64,000 nucleotides of DNA, taken from Catenuloplanes indicus. Lineage in GTDB: Bacteria; Actinomycetota; Actinomycetes; Mycobacteriales; Micromonosporaceae. The position numbers and the translations under genes were made by a program. Below, one piece after another: positions 59,239 to 64,000 of this stretch. Under the pieces are notes generated by a model, which was not told the DNA's origin, searched no databases, and saw only the letters and a program-made list of their open reading frames with translations. Position 1 is the stretch's first letter. Each line of letters begins with the position of its first letter. The stretch lies in NCBI RefSeq assembly GCF_030813715.1, contig NZ_JAUSUZ010000001.1:5456001-5520000 (forward strand), read 5' to 3'.

Positions 59239-60505
59239 CGTCGCCTCCCGTCACGCCCTGGGCCGGACCGGTCTCGCGCTCACGCCAGTCCCGCGGCAGC
59301 GAGTGGTCCAGCACGTCGTCGACCGTGATCGCCCCGACCAGCCGCTGCTGCTCGTCCACCACGGGCATCGCGACCAGGTCGTACGTCGCCATCCGCCGGG
59401 TCACCTCGGACAGCGCGCTCTCCGGGCTCAGCGGCGCGATGTCGTTGTCCACCACCCCGCCCAGGATCCGCGACGGCGGCTCGCGCAGCAGCCGCTGGAA
59501 GAACACCACGCCCAGGTACTTCCCGGTCGGCGTCGCCATCGGGCCGCGCGTGACGAACACCTGCGCCGCGATCGCCGGGGACAGCTCCGGCTCCCGGATC
59601 CGGGCCAGCGCCTCCGCGACCGTGGCGTCCGGCGGCATGATCACCGGCTCGGACGTCATCACCGCACCGGCCGTGCCCTCGCCGTACGCCATCAGCTGCC
59701 GGACCGGGTCGGCCTCGCCCGGCTCCATCAGGTCCAGCAGTTCCTCCTGCTCCGGCGGCGGCAGCTCGGCCAGCAGGTCGGCCGCGTCGTCCGGATCCAT
59801 CTCCTCCAGGATGTGCGCCGCCCGCTCCCGGTCCAGCGCGGACACGATCTCCACCTGGTCGTGCTCGGGCAGCTCACCGAGCACGTCCGCGAGCCGCTCG
59901 TCGTCCAGCGCGGCCGCGACCTCGTTACGCCGGGTGTCCGGCAGATCCTGCAGCGCGTTCGCCAGGTCGGCCGGGCGCATCTTCTCCAGCATCGCCAGCA
60001 TGGTCGCGGTCGCGTGCGCGCCGCTCTGCGGGATCAGGCCGCGTACGTCGTCCCAGTCGACCTGCTCCAGGTGGATGCGGCGGGCCAGCCGGATCGTCTG
60101 GTCCCGCACCGCCACCCGGCTCAGCGTCCACTCGCCCAGCCGGTTCGCGTCCATCGCCACGTCCACCACGACCGCGTGCCGGCCCTCCGGCGCGATCGTC
60201 ACCGGGCGGCCCAGCAGCTCGCGCAGGATCAGCAGCTCGCTCGCCCGCTTCTCGAACCGGCGCAGATTCAGCGTGCCGGTGCCGAGCAGCACGCTGTCGG
60301 TGTCGATGCCGGTGATCCGGCTGATCGGCAGGAAGATCCGGCGGCGCACCGGCACCTCGGCGACCAGGCCGACCACCTGAGGCGGGCGGACCGAGGTGCG
60401 CAGCCGGGCGACCACGTCCCGGACCCGGCCGACCGGGTCACCGTTCGGATCGAAGACGGGAAGGCCGCCCAGCCGAGCCAGGTACACCCGCGTCGCCGTC
60501 GTCAC
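59219..60505 (-). CDS. Soluble MgtE N-domain plus CBS protein (Rv1232c-like)
   Basis: The protein (about 428 residues) has PRC-barrel-like segments (FDPNGDPVGRVRDVVARLR), the MgtE N-terminal superhelical domain (MLEKMRPADLANALQDLPDT and related repeats to residue 290), and a CBS pair with DATVAEALARI and AMPVVDEQQRLVGAITVDDVLD. The MgtE membrane part is missing. MgtE proteins import magnesium and the N/CBS part senses it; this one could be a sensor or partner. GTG 60505 is preferred over GTG 60511 because TAGGCT lies 6 bases upstream on the minus strand (60517-60512). Confidence 0.85.
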   Translation of the reverse strand: MTTATRVYLARLGGLPVFDPNGDPVGRVRDVVARLRTSVRPPQVVGLVAEVPVRRRIFLPISRITGIDTDSVLLGTGTLNLRRFEKRASELLILRELLGRPVTIAPEGRHAVVVDVAMDANRLGEWTLSRVAVRDQTIRLARRIHLEQVDWDDVRGLIPQSGAHATATMLAMLEKMRPADLANALQDLPDTRRNEVAAALDDERLADVLGELPEHDQVEIVSALDRERAAHILEEMDPDDAADLLAELPPPEQEELLDLMEPGEADPVRQLMAYGEGTAGAVMTSEPVIMPPDATVAEALARIREPELSPAIAAQVFVTRGPMATPTGKYLGVVFFQRLLREPPSRILGGVVDNDIAPLSPESALSEVTRRMATYDLVAMPVVDEQQRLVGAITVDDVLDHSLPRDWRERETGPAQGVTGGDGGRETA

Positions 60506-60559
60506 GCCCACAGCCTAATGAAAGGTGCGCCGCACGGCGCGCCGGTGATCGAAACGCCT

Positions 60560-60565
60560 TAGCGT
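60560..60565 (+). promoter_or_regulatory. -10 box for leaderless phzF-like mRNA
   Basis: TAGCGT fits TANNNT and lies 6 bases before the ATG. It is divergent from the TAGGCT box of the MgtE-N/CBS gene. Confidence 0.45.
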
Positions 60566-60571
60566 CAGCCT

Positions 60572-61450
60572 ATGACGACAGTGCCGTACGAGATCGTGGA
60601 CGTCTTCACCGACCGCCCGTTTGCCGGCAACCCGCTCGCCGTGGTCTTCGATGCCGAGCTGCTCGGCACCGCGCAGATGGCCGCGCTGGCCCGCGAGTTC
60701 AACCTGTCCGAGACGGTCTTCGTGCTGCCGCCGTCCGCGGCGGCACCGGAGGCGACGTACCGTGCCCGGATCTTCACCCCCGCGTCCGAGCTGCCGTTCG
60801 CCGGTCACCCGAGCGTGGGTGCCGCGGTCACCGTGACGCGCCGCGGCCTGGCCGCCCCCGGCACGCTCCGCCAGGAGTGCGGCGCCGGCGTGCTGCCGAT
60901 CGAGGTGACCGCACACGGTGAGGCCCGGCTGACCGGCGGCACCCCGACGCTCGGCGCGGACCGCGACCCGGCGCCACTGCTGGAGATCGCCGGCCTGTCC
61001 GCCGCCGACCTGGCCGGGCCGGCACCACGACCGGCCGGTTGCGGCCTGGAACACCTCTACCTGGCCGTACGCCCGGACGCGGTGTCCCGGGCCACGCTGG
61101 ACGCGGCCGCCGCCGCCCGGCACGGCGTGCCGAAGCAGACCGTGTTCGCCTGGAACGCCGCCACGCACACCGCGCACCTGCGGATGTTCGCACCCGGCGT
61201 CGGCGTCGCCGAGGACCCGGCGACCGGCTCCGCCGCGCTCGGCCTGGGCGTCTGGCTCACCGGCGCCGGCCTCCTTCCCGCCGACGGCACCACCGCCTAC
61301 ACGATCCATCAGGGCGCCGAGATCCACCGTCCGTCCACGCTGGACTGCACGGTCACCGCCGCCGCCGGCACCGCCGTCTCCGCCACGGTCGCCGGCCACG
61401 TCGTCGAGATCGCCAACGGCAAGATCGCCGTCCCGCCCTTCGTGGGCTGA
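60572..61450 (+). CDS. PhzF-family isomerase/epimerase
   Basis: The 292-residue protein shows the PhzF pattern: [34 protein letters not shown] (catalytic Glu region), [20 protein letters not shown] and [24 protein letters not shown]. PhzF catalyses a double-bond shift in phenazine synthesis, but most family members have other, unknown substrates. No phenazine genes are nearby. Third codon positions become C-rich toward the end, next to element E. Confidence 0.85.
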   Translation: MTTVPYEIVDVFTDRPFAGNPLAVVFDAELLGTAQMAALAREFNLSETVFVLPPSAAAPEATYRARIFTPASELPFAGHPSVGAAVTVTRRGLAAPGTLRQECGAGVLPIEVTAHGEARLTGGTPTLGADRDPAPLLEIAGLSAADLAGPAPRPAGCGLEHLYLAVRPDAVSRATLDAAAAARHGVPKQTVFAWNAATHTAHLRMFAPGVGVAEDPATGSAALGLGVWLTGAGLLPADGTTAYTIHQGAEIHRPSTLDCTVTAAAGTAVSATVAGHVVEIANGKIAVPPFVG

Positions 61451-61458
61451 CCACCTCG

Positions 61459-61660
61459 CTTTGCTCTGCTTACCTACGCGATGCCGCCCGATTCGGAGCG
61501 ATTTACCGGTCCGGCGAATTGCCGCTTTTGGTCAGGTAAGCAGAGCAAAAGCGCGTCGGTGCGGCATCCGGAGATGCCGCGCGATGCCGCCGGAAAATAC
61601 GGAATATGAGCGATTTGCGGCGGTGGATTCGCGGCTTTTGGTGATGTAAGCAGAGCAAAG
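61459..61660. repeat. Dispersed inverted-repeat element, copy E, duplicated right arm
   Basis: The left arm CTTTGCTCTGCTTACCT is at 61459-61475. The first right arm (61534-61551) is of the AGG type and matches it apart from one extra A. A second right arm (61644-61660) is of the ATG type, 110 bases further on. Both right arms follow a similar lead-in containing CTTTTGGT, so a segment of about 110 bases appears duplicated and diverged. Confidence 0.88.
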
Positions 61661-61677
61661 GCGGGTGGGTGACGATC

Positions 61678-61925
61678 ACCGCGGCCTGACCGGGCGCTGG
61701 CGTGGATCATCGCCGGCCGGCCGGGCGGTGACGTGGGGGCACCGCGGCCTGACCGGGCAAGGCGTGGAGCGCCGCCGGCCGGCCGGGCGGTGACGTGGAC
61801 ATCGAGGTCTGGCCGGGTCGGGCGTGGAGTATCTGCAGACCGGCCGGGCGGTGGCGTGGAGCGTCGCGGTCTGGCCGGGCAAGGCGTGGAGGTTCGTGGA
61901 CCGGGCAGGGGGTGACTCGGGCACG
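61678..61925. repeat. Degenerate tandem repeat, about four units of 61 bases
   Basis: Four units start at about 61678, 61741, 61802 and 61863. Each has a GCGGCCTGACCGGGC-like start and CCGGGCGGTGACGTGG-like end, with 60-63 bases and many substitutions. Confidence 0.7.
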
Positions 61926-61969
61926 GCGGCGCGGCCGGGCCGGGGCCAGCGGGGCGGGGCGGGCCGGGG

Positions 61970-62470
61970 TCAGGGACGGCGGCCGCGGACGCGGTGGAGG
62001 CGGAAGGGCTTGCGGGCGGGGCGGGATGCGGGGGAGTCGCGGGGTGGGGCTGCCTGGGAGCCGGCGGGCAGTGCGGTGCCGGTGGCGGGGGTGCTGCCGG
62101 CCGGGGTGAGGCGGGTGATCACGCACTCCGTGGACCAGCGGGCCACCAGGTCCGCGGTGGAGGCGGGGGCGTTCAGGCGCTTGCCGGCCAGCTGGGTGGC
62201 GATCTCGGTCCAGTGCTCGTCGGTGGGGGAGAGCCGGGAGACGGTGGCGTCCCAGGCGACCACGGCGCCGCCGTGGTCGCCGCGCAGCGTCACCCGGGCG
62301 GTGGAGGCGTCCGCGAGGCCGGGGGCGGCCTGCTCGCCGGGGCCGCTGACCACGTGCAGCGCGCCGTCGACGGGCAGGCACCAGAGCGCGGTCGCGGGTT
62401 GCCCGCCGGCCGAGACCCACGCCACGGATGCCTTGCGGATCGCCTCGCCGACCAGCGGATGAGCAGCCAT
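61970..62470 (-). CDS. Hypothetical protein, PPOX-like fold
   Basis: The 166-residue protein (starts MAAHPLVGEAIRKASVAW) has segments ALWCLPVDGALHVVSGPGEQ and ARVTLRGDHGGAVVAWDATVSRLSP, suggesting a flavin or F420-binding split beta-barrel (pyridoxamine-phosphate-oxidase-like), but without a firm match. The C-terminal 40 residues are Pro/Arg-rich and may not be folded. A GTG at 62479 is an alternative start. It is 10 bases downstream of the HAD gene and probably cotranscribed with it. Confidence 0.6.
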   Translation of the reverse strand: MAAHPLVGEAIRKASVAWVSAGGQPATALWCLPVDGALHVVSGPGEQAAPGLADASTARVTLRGDHGGAVVAWDATVSRLSPTDEHWTEIATQLAGKRLNAPASTADLVARWSTECVITRLTPAGSTPATGTALPAGSQAAPPRDSPASRPARKPFRLHRVRGRRP

Positions 62471-62480
62471 GAAGGACACT

Positions 62481-63179
62481 CTATGCGGGCTGGAGCACCC
62501 GGTCGACCAGCGCGATCGTGTCGGAGAGCCGGGTGATGTCCGAGCCGGACCAGGTGGTGTCCGGGTTGAACGTGAGGTGGCCGTCCAGGTCAGGGGCGCG
62601 CAGCCGGACCGCGGTCATGCCGACCGCCTCGGCGCCGCTGAGCTCGCGGCTGCCGCCGTCGCCGACGTAGAGGCACTCCTCGGGGCGCGCGCCGACCCGC
62701 GCGGCCGCGGACAGGAACATGCCGGGGTCGGGCTTGCAGATGCCCATCTCGACGGAGAGCACCCGCGCGTCCAGCAGGTGGTGGACCTCCAGCCGGGGCA
62801 GCACGTCGGGCAGTTCGTGCGTGCAGTCGCTGACCACGGCGGTGCGCAGGCCGCGTCGGCGCAGCGCGTGCAGCGTGGGCACGGCGTCCGGGCGCAGCGT
62901 GGTGTCCGCGTGGATGGCCTCGCGGCGGGCGTCGACGGCGGCGCGCAGCGTACGGTCGCCGGGGTGTGCGCCGGCCTCGGCCGCGACCCGGCGCAGCGTG
63001 TCCGCCGCGTCGCCGTAGAGGCCGCGGGCGCGCGCGTGGTAGGTGCGGTCGAGCACCTCGACCAGCGTCGCCGGGTCGCAGCCGAGCATGCGCGCTATGC
63101 CCGCGTGGGCGGGACCGCGGCGGACCGCCCGGGTCAGGGTTCCGAAGAAGTCGAACAGCACCGCACGGTATGCGGGCAT
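62481..63179 (-). CDS. HAD-superfamily hydrolase
   Basis: The 232-residue protein has HAD motifs VLFDFFGTLT (nucleophile Asp; the second Asp of the common DxDGT is Phe), AVVSDCTHELP (motif II, Ser), GICKPDPGMF (Lys) and CLYVGDGGSRELSGAEAVGM. The DFFGT motif lacks the second acidic residue, as in dehalogenase-like or some sugar phosphatase members. The substrate is unknown. It is divergent from the EamA gene. Confidence 0.8.
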   Translation of the reverse strand: MPAYRAVLFDFFGTLTRAVRRGPAHAGIARMLGCDPATLVEVLDRTYHARARGLYGDAADTLRRVAAEAGAHPGDRTLRAAVDARREAIHADTTLRPDAVPTLHALRRRGLRTAVVSDCTHELPDVLPRLEVHHLLDARVLSVEMGICKPDPGMFLSAAARVGARPEECLYVGDGGSRELSGAEAVGMTAVRLRAPDLDGHLTFNPDTTWSGSDITRLSDTIALVDRVLQPA

Positions 63180-63320
63180 AGTTGATCAATCCTCCCCAAA
63201 CGGCATGAAAGAGCGAGTGCTCGATGTCAGAGCGTAGCCGTTCGATGACATTCCGTCCGTGGAAGATTCACCACTCGTAGCTGAATGGGTGCAAGAAGCG
63301 ACGTGTAAGGATGAACCACC

Positions 63321-64000
63321 GTGAGCTCAACCGATCAACCGAAACACCCCGGCTCACACCCCGGTGCGGGCACCGTTTCCGCACTTGCGGTCGCGGTAGT
63401 CGCGATCACCACGTCGTCGCCGCTGATCGCGTTCGCGGCCGCGCCCGGACTCGCGATCGCGTTCTGGCGCAACGCGCTCGCTGTGGGCGTTCTCACGCCG
63501 GTGGCGATCGTCCGGCGCCGTGCCGAGTTCCGCGCGCTCGCCGGGCCGTACCGTCGTCAGTTGCTGTTCTGTGTGTTGTCCGGAGTGGCGCTGGCGGCGC
63601 ACTTCGCGGCCTGGGTGCCGAGCATCAAGCTCACCTCGGTGGCGGCCGCGACCGCGCTGGTCTGCACACAGCCGGTCTGGCAGGGCTTGATCGCGCTCGG
63701 CCAGGGCCGGCGCCTGCCGTGGGTGACCTGGGCCGGCATCGGCGTCGCGGTGGCCGGTGCGGCGGCCGCGACCGGCGCGGACCTGGGCGTCTCCGGCGAG
63801 GCGGTGCTCGGGGACCTGCTGGCGATCGCCGGTGGAGTCTTCGCGGCCGTCTACACCGCGCTCGGTGAGCGGGCCCGCAGCACGCTCAGCACCACCACGT
63901 ACACCACGGTCTGCTACGGCGTCTGTGCGCTGGTCCTGCTGGCCGCGTGCCTGACCGTGGGGGTGGATCTCGGTGGCTATCCGGGCAGCACCTGGCTGGC
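63321..64000 (+). CDS. EamA/DMT-family transporter, N-terminal part (cut by window edge)
   Basis: The GTG at 63321 starts MSSTDQPKHPGSHPGAGTVS, followed by membrane helices (ALAVAVVAITTSSPLIAFA, AFWRNALAVGVLTPVAIV, LLFCVLSGVALAAHFAAWVPSIKLTSVAAATALVCTQPVW). This is the EamA pattern of drug/metabolite transporters. The frame stays open to the window end. AAGGATG lies about 10 bases before the GTG. The substrate is unknown. Confidence 0.85.
   Translation, partial: MSSTDQPKHPGSHPGAGTVSALAVAVVAITTSSPLIAFAAAPGLAIAFWRNALAVGVLTPVAIVRRRAEFRALAGPYRRQLLFCVLSGVALAAHFAAWVPSIKLTSVAAATALVCTQPVWQGLIALGQGRRLPWVTWAGIGVAVAGAAAATGADLGVSGEAVLGDLLAIAGGVFAAVYTALGERARSTLSTTTYTTVCYGVCALVLLAACLTVGVDLGGYPGSTWL

Larger units (their letters stand above)
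61451..61969. other. Repeat-rich gene-free stretch
   Basis: The stretch holds element E with a duplicated right arm, a run of degenerate 61-base repeats and a strong shift to G-rich plus strand. No credible gene was found, although GC-rich open frames exist on both strands. Confidence 0.65.

Noticed and set aside
1-64000. tRNA or rRNA genes
   Set aside because: By eye I found no T-loop (GGTTCGA) with matching acceptor stem and no rRNA-like stretch; a covariance-model scan could still find one.

Overview
The window is one contiguous piece of a very GC-rich chromosome, gene-dense with short intergenic gaps, GTG/ATG starts and many 4-base start/stop overlaps. Gene order and families point to an actinomycete. 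It carries a BldN-type developmental sigma factor, rex-hemACDB, SenX3/RegX3-PhoU, two gene blocks in the same order as Mycobacterium tuberculosis, and many apparently leaderless promoters. Micromonosporaceae is my best guess; this is an inference.

Layout. 1-5171: an MFS exporter (cut by the window edge), phosphoglycerate mutase, and the phosphate regulators phoU / senX3-regX3, with a PHO-box-like repeat between the divergent phoU and senX3. 5274-15699: a sugar-phosphate-isomerase-like protein, a CGNR regulator, proline dehydrogenase, a HExxH membrane protein followed by a MacAB-like ABC exporter, an excisionase-like HTH protein, a 33-residue ribosome-associated protein, an epimerase and an acyltransferase. 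16356-24793: an LLM oxidoreductase, a SerB-like HAD phosphatase, bldN with a downstream anti-sigma-like gene, a glutaredoxin-like protein, and a LuxR/histidine-kinase pair. 25086-30936: the tetrapyrrole operon rex-hemA-hemC-hemD-hemB, with a Rex operator on its promoter. 31007-43051: PadR and XRE regulators, a large secreted nuclease, a double-GNAT acetyltransferase, a wall lytic enzyme, a cyclase fused to an NB-ARC ATPase, and a secreted phospholipase A2. 43085-48875: korAB, an orphan nuoA, a DivIVA-domain protein, an SRPBCC protein and tag. 49381-53658: a paaG-like hydratase with PaaX, a DUF3117 protein, pepA and an O-methyltransferase. 53884-60505: a secreted mannanase, then htrA-tatB-mrp-DUF1003-MgtE-N/CBS. 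60572-64000: PhzF, a small hypothetical protein, a HAD hydrolase and a partial EamA transporter.

The most unusual signal is a family of five dispersed intergenic inverted repeats with the shared arm TTTGCTCTGCTTAC (at about 15.9, 31.8, 42.2, 49.0 and 61.5 kb). Inner arm bases change in a compensated way between copies. Each copy sits where plus-strand composition and codon third positions switch from C-rich (left) to G-rich (right), with the asymmetry fading away from the element. I know of no described system with these properties. Other points of interest are a set of 14 TANNNT boxes 6-8 nt upstream of start codons, the Rex operator, a 74-bp tandem duplication ahead of korA, and the mannanase sitting where related genomes carry a sigE/anti-sigma pair.
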